Shown here one piece after another: positions 1-9,911 of a DNA stretch of 64,000 nucleotides. The stretch lies in the NCBI RefSeq assembly GCF_030407165.1, contig NZ_CP129111.1, positions 186,001-250,000 on the forward strand. The letters are read 5' to 3'. Under the pieces are notes generated by a model. It was not told where the DNA came from. It made no database searches and worked only from the letters and a program-made list of their open reading frames with translations. Within the stretch, counting starts at the first letter, position 1, and each line of letters opens with the position of its first letter. Position numbers and translations under genes: made by a program. The stretch is from Fontisubflavum oceani. GTDB taxonomy: Bacteria; Pseudomonadota; Alphaproteobacteria; Rhodobacterales; Rhodobacteraceae.

Positions 1-1269
1 ACGTTGTACCTGCGTCAGGGTGTGATGTGGAACGATGGCACGCCGTTTACCTCGGACGATGTGGCCTACAACATCACCCGGTGGTGCGACCGCTCGATGG
101 AAGGCAACGCGATGGCGTCGCGGATGGGCGCGCTCATCGACGAAGCGACCGGCGCGATTGCCGATGGCGTCTTGGAGGTCGTCGACGATCACACCGTGGT
201 GCTGAATCTGGCACAGCCCGACATCACCATCATCCCGACCATGTCCGATTACCCCTCTGCCATCGTGCAGAACGGCTTCTCGGGCAGCCCGGTCGACAAC
301 CCCGTCGGCACGGGCCCCTATCGGCCCGTCTCTTACGAGGTGGGTGTCGGCGCGGTGATGGAGAAGAACCCCGATCACACCTGGTGGGACGCCGATAATG
401 GCGCGGCGCTGGACCGGATCGAATTTGTCGATCTCGGCACCGACCAATCGGCCCATTTGGCCGCGGCCGAGGCCGGCGAGATCGACATGCTCTATGAGAC
501 TGTCGGCAATTTCGTCGATATTTTCGACTCGATCGGCTGGACCAAATCCGAAGCGCTCTCGGCCAACTCGCTGGTGCTCCGGACCAATCAGAACAACGCA
601 CCTTATGACGATGTGCGGGTGCGCCGCGCCTTGGCGCTGGCCTGCGACAACAGTGTTCTGCTTGAAATCGGCTATGATGGGCGCGGGACTGTGGCGGAGA
701 ACCACCATGTCTGCCCGATCCATCCCGAATATGCCGATATCGGACCGCCGGAATATAACCCGGAAGAAGCCCGTCGCCTGATGGAAGAGGCTGGTGTGCT
801 CGACTTTGAGCATGAGCTGATCTCGATCGATGACAGTTGGCGGCGCCCCACCTCGGACGCACTGGCGGCGCAGCTTCGCGATGCCGGTTTGAACGTGACA
901 CGGACCATCTATCCAGGGTCGACCTTCTGGAACGATTGGGCCGAGTACCCGTTCAGCTCCACCGATTGGGGCCACCGGCCCTTGGGCGTGCAGAACCTGA
1001 CGCTGGCCTATAAATCGGGCGAGCCCTGGAACGAAACCGGGTTCAACAACGAAGAGTTCGACACGCTTCTGGCCGAAGCTTCGGCAATTGCCGATGCCGA
1101 AGCCCGCAGCCAGGTGATGGCCCGGATTCAACAGATCATGCGCGATGAAGGGGTGATCATTCAGCCCTATTGGCGCTCGGTTTACCGGCACCATCGGGAG
1201 GACATCGTCGGCGCGGAAACGCACCCGATCTATGAGATCCACCTACATTACCTCGGCTTCGCAGCCTGA
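1..1269 (+). CDS. ABC transporter substrate-binding protein, family 5 (peptide/opine type), 5'-partial
   Basis: This is the C-terminal part (about 422 residues) of a periplasmic solute-binding protein of the DppA/OppA/NikA class, which delivers peptides or related solutes to an ABC importer. The reading frame is already open at the first base, so the signal peptide and roughly the first hundred residues lie outside the window. Visible family features are the early WNDGTPFTSDDV segment, GTGPYR near residue 103, and the LRTNQNNAPYDDVRVRRA segment where the two lobes meet. The protein ends normally at LHYLGFAA. A hairpin follows the stop. The substrate cannot be told from sequence, and any permease genes would be outside the window. 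Confidence 0.9.
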   Translation, partial: TLYLRQGVMWNDGTPFTSDDVAYNITRWCDRSMEGNAMASRMGALIDEATGAIADGVLEVVDDHTVVLNLAQPDITIIPTMSDYPSAIVQNGFSGSPVDNPVGTGPYRPVSYEVGVGAVMEKNPDHTWWDADNGAALDRIEFVDLGTDQSAHLAAAEAGEIDMLYETVGNFVDIFDSIGWTKSEALSANSLVLRTNQNNAPYDDVRVRRALALACDNSVLLEIGYDGRGTVAENHHVCPIHPEYADIGPPEYNPEEARRLMEEAGVLDFEHELISIDDSWRRPTSDALAAQLRDAGLNVTRTIYPGSTFWNDWAEYPFSSTDWGHRPLGVQNLTLAYKSGEPWNETGFNNEEFDTLLAEASAIADAEARSQVMARIQQIMRDEGVIIQPYWRSVYRHHREDIVGAETHPIYEIHLHYLGFAA

Positions 1270-1278
1270 TACAAAGAA

Positions 1279-1301
1279 GGGCGGCGCAGAATGCGCCGCC
1301 C
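1279..1301 (+). terminator. Hairpin downstream of the solute-binding protein gene
   Basis: A perfect 10-bp stem, GGGCGGCGCA paired with TGCGCCGCCC around a GAA loop, starts ten bases after the stop codon. It is followed by TCTCC rather than a T-run, so it is a probable but not textbook terminator. Confidence 0.6.
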
Positions 1302-1478
1302 TCTCCGGGACCATCTGGCAATGGATGGCTGCTTAGACCCACCCCACCAAATGCCCTTCCAGAATCTGTTGTACGCACGTCATCAGCTTCACGAGGGATG
1401 GGTAGAACCCCCGTCACGTTGACAACAAATCCTGGGAACCGCCGCGCCTGCAAAACGGCGGATTTGATCTGATCTTGG

Positions 1479-3074
1479 TTAGAACAAGATCGTGTCCATC
1501 ACGAATTCGACGAACGCCTCCCCACGATCGGTATGGTCCTCGATCACGACGGATTGCGCGCCAGCGAGACGCATCTTGACGTCGCCATCCGCTGTCACTG
1601 TGACATTGGCCGCTTGCCAAGCATCCAGATCGGCATACGTCGTCAGGAAGCCAAAGTCCGATAGATCAATGGTGTCTTTGGCCGACCCAAAGACTTGCAG
1701 ATCGGTGATCGTATCGCGGGAAAAGCCACCGTCTTTGAAAATAAAGACATCTGCACCTGAGCCGCCAGTCAATTGGTTGACGCCCGATCCACCCTCAAGG
1801 CGGTCGGTCCCGTGGCCACCGTCCAGCGTGTCAGCGCCAGCACCGCCGCGGAGCACATCCGCACCGGAATCGCCGTTCAGAACGTCGCGCCCCGCATCGC
1901 CCGACAGATCGTCTGCGCCAGCGCCGCCATTCAGCACATCGCCACCGCCGCCACCAGACAAGACATCCTTGCCATTGCCGCCGAACAGAGCATCGACCCC
2001 TGCCCCGCCGGACAGAACGTCGTCACCCTGGCGCCCCATCAACGTGTCATTGCCCGTGCCACCGTCCAGCATGTCATTGCCCTGGCCACCGCCAAGAAAG
2101 TCGCTGCCGCCGTCGCCGTAAAGCACGTCATCGCCAATGCCGCCTCTCAGCTCGTCATTGCCGGTACCGCCATGCAGCTCGTCATTGTCGGCCCGACCAT
2201 AGAGAAGATCCTTGCCACTGCCGCCCCAGAGGATGTCATTTCCGTCTGCGCCACCAAGCCGGTCATTGCCCGCCCCGCCGAACATGACGTCATCGCCTTT
2301 GCCGCTCCAGAGGAAATCGGCCCCGATACCGCCATCCAACGCGTCGTTGCCAGCGCCACCATAGAGACGGTCGTCGCCACCATCGCCCGTCAGGGTATCA
2401 TCGCCATCGGCCCCATAGGCCTTGTCATTCCCCTCGTCGCCCTGGGAGTGATCATGACCAGCACCACCATAAAGGCGGTCGGAGCCGGTGCCGCCGGACA
2501 AAACATCTTGATCAGCACCGCCATAGAGGCGATCCGCCCCGATGTTGCCGGATATGTTGTCGTTCCCTTGACCACCAATGGCGACGTCATTCGCGCCACC
2601 GCCTGAAATCTCGTCATTATCATTGCCGCCAAAGAGGCTGTCTGCACCGGCACCGCCAAACATCTGATCCTGCTCATCGCCACCGAAGAGTTTGTCGTTC
2701 CCTCCTTGGCCATACATGGTGTCATTACCATCACCACCCCAGAGTTTGTCATCGACGCCACCCGATCCGGACCCCGTGCCGGAGCTGGAGCCACCGGCCC
2801 GGACATTGCCGCCGGTTAGGTAGTCGTCACCCGTGCCGCCATAAATTTTGTCCTGACCCGCGCCGCCATCGATCACATCGGCGCCACCGCCGCCGCGCAG
2901 CGCATCTGCACCACCTGCGCCAGAGATCGTGTCGTCGCCGCCTTGGCCATAAACGCGGTCGGCGCTGTTGCCTGCCGAAATCGTGTCGTCACTTTCTTTG
3001 CCGTGAATGCGGTCCGGACCTGCGCCGCCACTGATCTCATCGGCCTCCGGTGTTCCGTATATATGTCTCGCCAT
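1479..3074 (-). CDS. RTX-type calcium-binding repeat protein (secreted)
   Basis: About 531 residues, almost entirely made of glycine/aspartate-rich nonapeptide repeats of the GGxGxDxLx type that fold as a calcium-binding beta-roll. A short non-repeat C-terminus (DTITDLQVFG, IDLSDFGF, ending MDTILF) resembles the C-terminal secretion region of RTX proteins. No catalytic domain is visible, so it may be a structural, surface-layer-like or adhesive protein. The start at 3074 is chosen because AGGGGAG sits six bases upstream; an in-frame start at 3119 has no such site. Family knowledge predicts type I secretion, but no HlyB/HlyD-type genes are in the window. It is transcribed away from proS after a roughly 280-bp gap. 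Confidence 0.85.
   Translation of the reverse strand: MARHIYGTPEADEISGGAGPDRIHGKESDDTISAGNSADRVYGQGGDDTISGAGGADALRGGGGADVIDGGAGQDKIYGGTGDDYLTGGNVRAGGSSSGTGSGSGGVDDKLWGGDGNDTMYGQGGNDKLFGGDEQDQMFGGAGADSLFGGNDNDEISGGGANDVAIGGQGNDNISGNIGADRLYGGADQDVLSGGTGSDRLYGGAGHDHSQGDEGNDKAYGADGDDTLTGDGGDDRLYGGAGNDALDGGIGADFLWSGKGDDVMFGGAGNDRLGGADGNDILWGGSGKDLLYGRADNDELHGGTGNDELRGGIGDDVLYGDGGSDFLGGGQGNDMLDGGTGNDTLMGRQGDDVLSGGAGVDALFGGNGKDVLSGGGGGDVLNGGAGADDLSGDAGRDVLNGDSGADVLRGGAGADTLDGGHGTDRLEGGSGVNQLTGGSGADVFIFKDGGFSRDTITDLQVFGSAKDTIDLSDFGFLTTYADLDAWQAANVTVTADGDVKMRLAGAQSVVIEDHTDRGEAFVEFVMDTILF
1750..3060 (-). repeat. Tandem RTX nonapeptide-coding repeats
   Basis: A degenerate array of about 27-bp units codes for GGxGxDxLx repeats across most of the RTX gene. 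It is interrupted near 2755-2815 by a Gly/Ser-rich linker (RAGGSSSGTGSGSGG). The repetition also opens long but meaningless frames on the opposite strand. Confidence 0.8.
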
Positions 3075-3351
3075 TGTGGTCTCCCCTAACAGGCGTTGCG
3101 TTTTCTCATCACGCGACACCTATCGGACCATGGGGCCGAAGCGACCTGAGCAATGGCATATCTTCAGAAGAATTCGGATAGGCCTCCTGTCCGAAAGGAG
3201 AAGAAATGTTGCCCGACCAAACACAATCGGCACGATCAAAACAGATTGAAAATGAGCGTCATGGCCCGGCAAAATTGCCCCGGCCAAACGTTCTGCCCCG
3301 AACACGCCGGGACAGTATGAGTCGTTAGAGTTCAGACACGCCTGTCTGGCG

Positions 3352-4747
3352 CTAGAGCCACGTGTGGAAGCTCCGATCCGCCATCGGCTCAACCATCGCG
3401 CCAGCATGGCCATGATGCGGCGCATAGATTTCGGCCACTTTTGCCGCCGCCGCCTCCGCGCTCATCTCTTCGCTCTCGCCGGTCCGGCGGCAGGTGAGTT
3501 CCACCGCCTTTGTCCAGCCCACGTGGCCCGACGGTGATCCGCCAGGGAAGACCGATTAGATCCATGGTGGCGAATTTCGCGCCCGCCCGCTCTTCGCGGT
3601 CGTCATAGAGCGGCTCGAGCCCCTTGGCCTGAAGCGCCTTATAAAGCCCTTCGCAAGCGGCATCCGTGCCAGCATCACCCTGACGCAGATTGACGATGCC
3701 GCAATGGAATGGCGTCACACCTTCGGGCCAGATGATGCCTTTGTCGTCATGGCTGGCCTCGATAATCGCCCCCATCAGGCGGCTGACACCGATCCCGTGG
3801 CTGCCCATATGAACCGGCACTTTCTGCCCATCGGCGGTTTGCACCGTCGCGCCCATCGCGTCGGAGTATTTGGTGCCGAAATAGAAAATCTGACCCACTT
3901 CGATGCCGCGGGCCACCCGGCGCCGTTCTTCGGGGATTTCCATGAAGAGCGCTTCGTCATGGGTCTCGTCGGTGCGCGCATATCGGCTGGTGAACTCTTC
4001 CAACACAGCCTGACACTCTGCCTCATTGTCATAATCCACCGCGCGGTCACCGAATTTCAGATCGGTGATCTCGCTGTCATAAAACACTTCGCTCTCGCCG
4101 GTCTCGGCCAACACCAGAAACTCATGGGTGTCATCGCCGCCAATCGGCCCGCTATCGGCCCGCATCGGGATCGCTTGGAGGCCCATGCGCTCATAGGTGC
4201 GCAGATAGCTCACCAAATGGCGATTATACGCGTGCATCGCGGCTTCTTTCGACACGTCGAAATTATAGCCATCTTTCATCAGGAACTCGCGCCCGCGCAT
4301 CACGCCAAAGCGCGGGCGGATCTCATCGCGGAATTTCCACTGGATATGATAGAGCGTCAGCGGCAGGTCCTTGTAGCTGGTTACATGGGACCGGAAAATA
4401 TCGGTGATCAGCTCTTCATTGGTCGGACCGTAAAGCATATCCCGATCTTGCCGGTCGCGAATGCGCAGCATCTCTGGACCATAAGCGTCATAACGCCCGC
4501 TCTCTTTCCAAAGATCGGCGCTTTGCAAAGTGGGCATCAACATCGGGATATGGCCCGCGCGTTGCTGCTCTTCATTCACGATCCGCGCGATCCGCGTCAG
4601 TACCCGATAGCCAAGCGGCAGCCACGAATAGATCCCCGCACTGGCTTGTTTGATCATCCCCGCGCGCAACATCAGCCGGTGGCTGACAATCTGCGCCTCG
4701 GCAGGGGTCTCTTTCAGAACGGGCAGGAAATAGCGGCTTAGGCGCAT
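3352..4747 (-). CDS. proS: Prolyl-tRNA synthetase (reading frame broken near the 3' end)
   Basis: Class II aminoacyl-tRNA synthetase that charges tRNA-Pro in the cytoplasm. The N-terminus MRLSRYFLPVLKETPAEAQI is the usual start in alphaproteobacterial ProRS, so 4747 is preferred over in-frame ATG 4759. Family motifs visible are GPTNEELITDIFRS, FRDEIRPRFGVMRGREF and the HMGSHGIGVSRLMGAI segment. This is the short alphaproteobacterial form without the large editing insertion. After GPRGLDK the frame shifts: as written it ends at 3389 with an unrelated tail, but dropping one C of the CC at 3507-3508 restores VELTCRRTGESEEMSAEAA and a stop at 3352. Since ProRS is essential, a sequencing indel is the likely cause. 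It is divergent from the fasciclin gene. Confidence 0.88.
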
Positions 4748-4903
4748 GGGTTCTCTCATCTCGGGGTCGCGTTCCGCCCGGGTTACGCGATTGCCCGAGG
4801 TCGGACAAGAGATCACGCACCATCACAGGATCGTGATCGCCGTGATCGGATCAAGATGACCCCTCGTAACCCCTTCCGTGTTCAGACAATGGGAGACACA
4901 TAA

Positions 4904-5413
4904 ATGAAAAAATTGCTTGCCACCGCCCTCACCGCGGCCACCCTGATGGGCTCCGCTGCCAGCGCTAACACCATCGTTGATATCGCCGCCGCCGATGAGC
5001 GCTTCTCGACCCTCGTGGCCGCCGTGACCGCAGCAGGCCTGGTCGATACGCTGTCTGGACCTGGCCCGTTCACCGTCTTCGCGCCGGTCAATGACGCCTT
5101 CGCCGCGCTGCCTGAGGGTACGGTTGAAACGCTGCTCTTGCCGGAGAACCAGGGGCAGTTGACCGATATCTTGCTCTACCATGTGGATGATCGCGAACTG
5201 ACCTCGGGCATGTTGCCAAACGGGTCGATCTATATCCGCCCGGCACTGACCTCAGCGCGCCTTTGCGTAACCGCTGGCTCGGGTGGCGTGTCCATCGCCG
5301 ACGGCTCCGGAGAAATGGCCAATGTGGTCATCGCCGATATTGAGGCCGACAACGGCGTGATCCATGTGATTGATCGTGTGTTGATCCCTGGCGATCGTCC
5401 GGCCTGCCACTGA
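4904..5413 (+). CDS. Fasciclin (FAS1) domain exported protein
   Basis: A 169-residue protein with a signal peptide (MKKLLATALTAATLMGSAASA) and one complete FAS1 domain. The FAS1 signatures are FTVFAPVNDAFAALP near residues 57-71, ILLYHV near residue 89, and the closing GVIHVIDRVLIP. FAS1 proteins act in the periplasm or at the surface, often in adhesion, but the exact role of small single-domain bacterial versions is unclear. GGGAGA lies just upstream of the ATG. The gene is divergent from proS and ends eight bases from the convergent ppx stop. Confidence 0.88.
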   Translation: MKKLLATALTAATLMGSAASANTIVDIAAADERFSTLVAAVTAAGLVDTLSGPGPFTVFAPVNDAFAALPEGTVETLLLPENQGQLTDILLYHVDDRELTSGMLPNGSIYIRPALTSARLCVTAGSGGVSIADGSGEMANVVIADIEADNGVIHVIDRVLIPGDRPACH

Positions 5414-5420
5414 GCTTTGA

Positions 5421-6995
5421 TCAGGGGCCGGAGCGTACCACCGCCTCGGCCCCAATCGCACCTGCAAGCGCCTGAAACCGGGCCTCGGCCACCTCGCCAA
5501 ACAGGTTCCGCCCCGCGTCGGTCGTCAGTGTCAGCTCCAGAACTCTCTTCTTTGGATAAAGCTTGAGCCGCCCATGATCCGGCAGTCGGTCCAGCGCAAA
5601 CATCGCGCCAAAGCGCATTGCGCGGCCCAAGATCTCCGCCTGCACCACATCGGCCTCAGGCAAAAGCTTCAACAAATCCGTGTCAAAATTCGTGCCCGAG
5701 CGGCTGGATTTATACCGGTGCAACAACGCCAGGCCCAAAAACACCCGCTCCGCATGGGTCATGCCGCCCAAATTGGCGCGGGTTGCGGTGTCGAAACACA
5801 CCTCGGCCCGGTAATCGGGATGAGCGCGCCAGCTTACATCATGCAGCAGACAGGCCGCGCGTACCAAGCGCTTCCGGGCCGGTTTGGCATTGGCAAAAAG
5901 CGGTTCCACGAATTTGTAGAGCGCACGACCAAAGCCTTGCATCCGCGCGTTCTGCGCCTCCGCATGGCGCGCGGCTTCGATCAGAGGGTCACGATGGCGG
6001 AGCTCCGGCCCCATCTGCTCATAGAGCAACCCCTCGCGGATGCCATAGCTTGAGATCGCCACCTCATGCGGCCTGATCTGCCGCATCAACACGCGCAGGA
6101 CCTCGGACGCCAAAGGCACCAGGCGCATCCGCGCCTCGCTGGTGCCGGTTTGCCCCCGCAACACCTCGATATCGGTCTTGGCGATGTATTTGATCGTCTC
6201 CATGATCGCACGCGGCGTCATGCGATACTCATGCAGCACTTTCAAAGGGTACCCGCGCCGCTCCATGTCGATCCGGGCAATGGCACGCCACGATCCGCCG
6301 ACTAAAAACAACCGCTCCGGGCGGTCCGGGAACTGGGTTTTGAGCGCTACGATCCGATCCTTGATATGGGCGCGAACGGCTTTTTTGCCGCCCTTGATCC
6401 CCATCAGCTTCAACGGCCCCAGATCGGAGGTCTCGCATCGGCCCACCTGGCCTTCGCCCAACAACTCCGCCAACTCCATAGACGAGCCACCGATATCGCA
6501 GATCAGCCCCTGCGCCCCGGGCCAGCCCAACAGCACACCCTGCGCCGCGAGCCGCGCCTCTTCCGCGCCATCGACGACGACAATCTGCAAGCCAGTCTCC
6601 GCCGCCACTTCGGCGCGAAACTCTGGCCCATCCGCGGCCTCCCGCACCGCTGCTGTCGCAACCGTCACCAAAGGCGACACATCCATCGCCTCGGCCAGTG
6701 CCGCAAAGCGTTTCAAAGCAGTCAAAGCCCGCGCGCGACCATCAACCGAAAGCCGCCCGGTTTCGGCAAAGCCTGCACCCAGACCGCAAAGGATTTTCTC
6801 GTTGAAGAAATAGGCCGGCGACCGCGCCGCGCCGTCGAACACCACCAGCCGGACGGAGTTCGAGCCGATATCGATCACGCCCACCCGGCTTAGCGCGCGG
6901 GCTTGCGGCCCATCGAAAAGCGGCGCGCCAAACGGCCCCCAATCGGGGTGCGTCTCAATCGGAACGGCAGCCTCTCCCATCATAGTCACAGGCAT
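5421..6995 (-). CDS. ppx: Exopolyphosphatase, Ppx/GppA family
   Basis: About 524 residues. It belongs to the ASKHA phosphatase superfamily that releases phosphate from polyphosphate or hydrolyses pppGpp. Visible are the phosphate-1 motif VGVIDIGSNSVRLVVFDG near the N-terminus, the DIGGSSMELAEL phosphate-2 motif and a C-terminal HD-like region (RAACLLHDVSWRAHPDY). It follows ppk by only a few bases, so polyphosphate synthesis and breakdown are co-transcribed, the standard Rhodobacterales arrangement. The start is ambiguous: a GTG at 7013 lies directly after the ppk stop, and ATGs occur at 6995, 6983 and 6980. I chose 6995. The 3' end converges on the fasciclin gene. Confidence 0.9.
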   Translation of the reverse strand: MPVTMMGEAAVPIETHPDWGPFGAPLFDGPQARALSRVGVIDIGSNSVRLVVFDGAARSPAYFFNEKILCGLGAGFAETGRLSVDGRARALTALKRFAALAEAMDVSPLVTVATAAVREAADGPEFRAEVAAETGLQIVVVDGAEEARLAAQGVLLGWPGAQGLICDIGGSSMELAELLGEGQVGRCETSDLGPLKLMGIKGGKKAVRAHIKDRIVALKTQFPDRPERLFLVGGSWRAIARIDMERRGYPLKVLHEYRMTPRAIMETIKYIAKTDIEVLRGQTGTSEARMRLVPLASEVLRVLMRQIRPHEVAISSYGIREGLLYEQMGPELRHRDPLIEAARHAEAQNARMQGFGRALYKFVEPLFANAKPARKRLVRAACLLHDVSWRAHPDYRAEVCFDTATRANLGGMTHAERVFLGLALLHRYKSSRSGTNFDTDLLKLLPEADVVQAEILGRAMRFGAMFALDRLPDHGRLKLYPKKRVLELTLTTDAGRNLFGEVAEARFQALAGAIGAEAVVRSGP

Positions 6996-7016
6996 GACAT
7001 GCCGCTCACGCACCCG

Positions 7017-9189
7017 TCAATCATTCGAATGGGTCAGCGCTGGCACGTCTTTCGCCCCGGCGGACCCTCGGCCCGACAGGGAAGGGTTCTCCATAAAGAA
7101 CCGGTGGCAGGAAAACGGGTTCTCGATCTGGCTCAGGTCGGGGCGCTCAAAGCTGCCATCGGGGGTCAACACCCAGCTTTGCGCCACATCGGCCAGATTG
7201 GCAGCCATGATCTGGCTCACAATCTGCGCTTTCACCGTCGCATTTTTGCATTCCACCAGAGTTTCGACCCGTCGGTTCAGGTTCCGGCCCATCCAATCCG
7301 CCGAGCTGATATAGACCCGCGCCTTCTTCGACGGCAGGCCCGATCCGTTGCCAAAACAGACAATCCGCGAGTGCTCCAGGAACCGGCCCACGACCGATTT
7401 CACCCGGATATTCTCGCTCAACCCCTTCACCCCAGGCCGAAGCCCGCAGATGCCCCGGATCACCAGATCAATCTTCACACCCGCCTGGCTCGCCTCATAG
7501 AGCGCGTCGATGACATCGGCCTCAATCAGGCTGTTCATCTTGGCCCAAACCATCGCCGGTTTACCCGCTTTGGCATGCGCCGCCTCGGCCTTGAGGTTCT
7601 CGAGGATTGTCGATTTCAGGCTGATCGGAGAGATCGCCAGATTCTCCAGCCCATCTGGCTCGGCATATCCGCCGATATAATTGAACACCTTCGTCGCATC
7701 CCGACCAAGCGCATCGTCGCAAGTGAAAAGGCTCAAATCGGTGTAAATCCGCGCGGTGATCGGGTGGTAATTGCCGGTTCCGTAATGGGTGTAAGTCACC
7801 AGCTTGTCACCCTCGCGGCGCACGACCGTCGAGATCTTGGCGTGGGTTTTATAGTTGATGAAGCCGTAAACCACATGCGCGCCCGAGCGTTCCAGCTTGC
7901 GCGATTGTCGGATATTCGCCGCCTCATCAAACCGCGCTTTCAACTCAACAAGTGCGGTGACCGACTTGCCGTTCTCCGCCGCCTCACACAGCGCTTCGAC
8001 AATCGGGCTCTCGTTGGACGTCCGATAAAGCGTCTGTTTGATCGCCACAACATTTGGGTCCCGCGCCGCCTGCGCCAGAAAGCGGACCACCATGTCGAAG
8101 GTCTCATAGGGGTGATGGAGCAGCATATCCTTCTGCTGGATCGCAGCGAACATATCCCCTTCGTGATCCTGCACCCGCTCGGGCACGCGCGGCATGAAGC
8201 CAGGCCAGAGCAGATCGGGGCGTTCATCGATCACCAGTTCTTTCAGAGCGATGAGGCCGATCATGCCTTTGACTTCAACGATCTCGTCGCCTTGAACATT
8301 AAGTTGTTCGATGATCTCCGCGCGCAGATTTTCTGGCGCTGCATCAGAGATTTGCAGGCGAACAACTTCGCCACGGCGGCGGCGCTTGAGTGCGGTCTCA
8401 AATTCGCGCACCAAATCTTCGGCCTCTTCCTCGACCTCCAGATCGCTGTCGCGCAAGATGCGGAAGCTGCACGACCCGGTGAGTTTATAGCCGGGGAACA
8501 GCGCCCCCATGCAGCAGCAACAGCTCTTCCAATGGCAGGAATCTGGCCTGCCCGGCAGGGGCTGGCAGTTGCACAAAACGGTCGATCTGCCCCGGAATAG
8601 GCAAAAGCGCTTGCAAGCTCCGCCCGTCGCGCTCGCGTTTCATCTGCAGCGCGAGGGAGAACCCTTCGTTGGCGATAAACGGGAACGGATGCGCCGGGTC
8701 GATGGCCAAAGGCGACAGAACCGGAAACACCTGGGTCAAAAACACCGTTTCAAGATAGGATTTGTCCGCAGCGGTGAGGTCCGACCGGGCGACGACGTTG
8801 ATCCCCTCGCCTTCCAGTTCCTTTTTCAACGCAATCCAAACGTCCTGCTGGCTCTGCATCAAGGCGCGGGCATCGGCATTGATCAGCGTCAGCTGTTCCG
8901 TCGGGCTGCGGCCATCGTCGGAGGGCATGACATTGCCCTCAAGCGCCAACTCACGCAGGCCGGCGACACGGACCGTGTAAAACTCATCAAGATTGCCCGC
9001 CGAGATCGAAACAAACCGGACGCGTTCCAAAAGCGGCACACGCGGATTTTCGGCCTCTTCCAACACCCGCCAGTTAAACGCAAGCCAACTAAGCTCCCGA
9101 TTGAAAAACCGTTGTGGCCCCTTGGTTTGCGCCTCGGGTAAATCAACGGGATCAGGAATTGGGGCGGTGAGGAAATCTGCTGTGCTCAT
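7017..9189 (-). CDS. ppk: Polyphosphate kinase 1 (reading frame broken near residue 226)
   Basis: PPK1 makes inorganic polyphosphate from ATP. The N-terminal part, from ATG 9189, has the typical RFFNRELSWLAFNWRVLEEA and the ISAGNLDEFYTVRVAGL segment. The rest carries the two histidine motifs (FINYKTHAKISTV; GRFLEHSRIVCFGNG), YTHYGTGNYHP, and the SSADWMGRNLNRRVE C-terminal domain. The two halves are in different frames that join at LEELLLLH / MGALFPGYKL. The break is in a run of five C at 8504-8508 (plus strand): either one extra base or two missing bases restores a single protein of roughly 722 residues. It lies between hdaA and ppx on the minus strand. The break is probably a homopolymer sequencing error. 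Confidence 0.9.
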
Positions 9190-9231
9190 GGGTTCTTGCG
9201 TTAGGTCAGTTCTATATCAAGAACGTGACAT

Positions 9232-9909
9232 TTATTCCTTGTCATCCGCAAGGATCGCCTTGGCCATTTTGCGGGTGGGTGGGCGTTTTGCCGCCAATGC
9301 CATCGCGTCAAGCGCCGTGATAAAGGCCTGAGCGGCGGCAAAAGAACGTTCGATTCGAGCCAAGGCATAGCTCAGGATGCGTGGCTTGAGGGGCATCTCC
9401 CTGTCTTGGGCGAGTTTCAACATGACCGCCGCCAGAAGCGCGTCATCGGGTGGAGACAAACGCAACACGCCCGCCTGCCGCATCCGGCTGTCCAGATCGG
9501 GCAGACCCAGCCCCCAACGTTCCGGCGCATCCCGCGCTGTCAGGAGGAGCGGCGCATCGCGCCCGGCCAGGGCATTGTGCAAATGGAACAGCGCCGTTTC
9601 TGCCTCCGGTTGACCGGCAATGTCATCGGCGTCTTCCACAGCAACGCCCGGCGCATCGGCCAGCGCCTCAACCCGCGCCGCCGTCAGATCGCGCGCTTGG
9701 ATCAGAACCGCGCCCGACATATCGGCCCAGACATGCGCCAGATGGGTCTTGCCCGCCCCTTCGGGACCAACCAAGATCATTTTCCCAAAAGGCCAGCTTT
9801 GCCAACCGTCGATACCGGCGACCGCCACCGCATTGCCCGGGGAGACGAAGAAATCCTCGCGCCCCATCGCGGCGCGTAGGGGAAGTGTGAAGACCAGCTG
9901 CTCGGCCAT
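9232..9909 (-). CDS. hdaA: DnaA-related replication regulator HdaA
   Basis: A 225-residue DnaA-like AAA+ protein without the DnaA DNA-binding domain, the size and shape of the alphaproteobacterial Hda/HdaA that promotes DnaA-ATP hydrolysis after initiation. Seen are an N-terminal clamp-binding-like EQLVFTLPL, Walker A GPEGAGKTH, Walker B VAVEDADD and the sensor region LLLTARDAPERWG. It starts two bases after the stop of the AI-2E family gene, so the two are co-transcribed, with ppk and ppx downstream. This order is common in Rhodobacterales. Confidence 0.87.
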   Translation of the reverse strand: MAEQLVFTLPLRAAMGREDFFVSPGNAVAVAGIDGWQSWPFGKMILVGPEGAGKTHLAHVWADMSGAVLIQARDLTAARVEALADAPGVAVEDADDIAGQPEAETALFHLHNALAGRDAPLLLTARDAPERWGLGLPDLDSRMRQAGVLRLSPPDDALLAAVMLKLAQDREMPLKPRILSYALARIERSFAAAQAFITALDAMALAAKRPPTRKMAKAILADDKE

Positions 9910-9911
9910 CG

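Noticed and set aside
1439..1461. Terminator for the RTX gene
   Set aside because: CCGCCG/CGGCGG is only six pairs with an 11-base loop and no T-run on the minus strand; too weak to call.
1773..2606. Long open frame on the plus strand across the RTX gene
   Set aside because: It is a product of the repeat structure of the RTX gene on the other strand; its translation is low-complexity and has no ribosome site.
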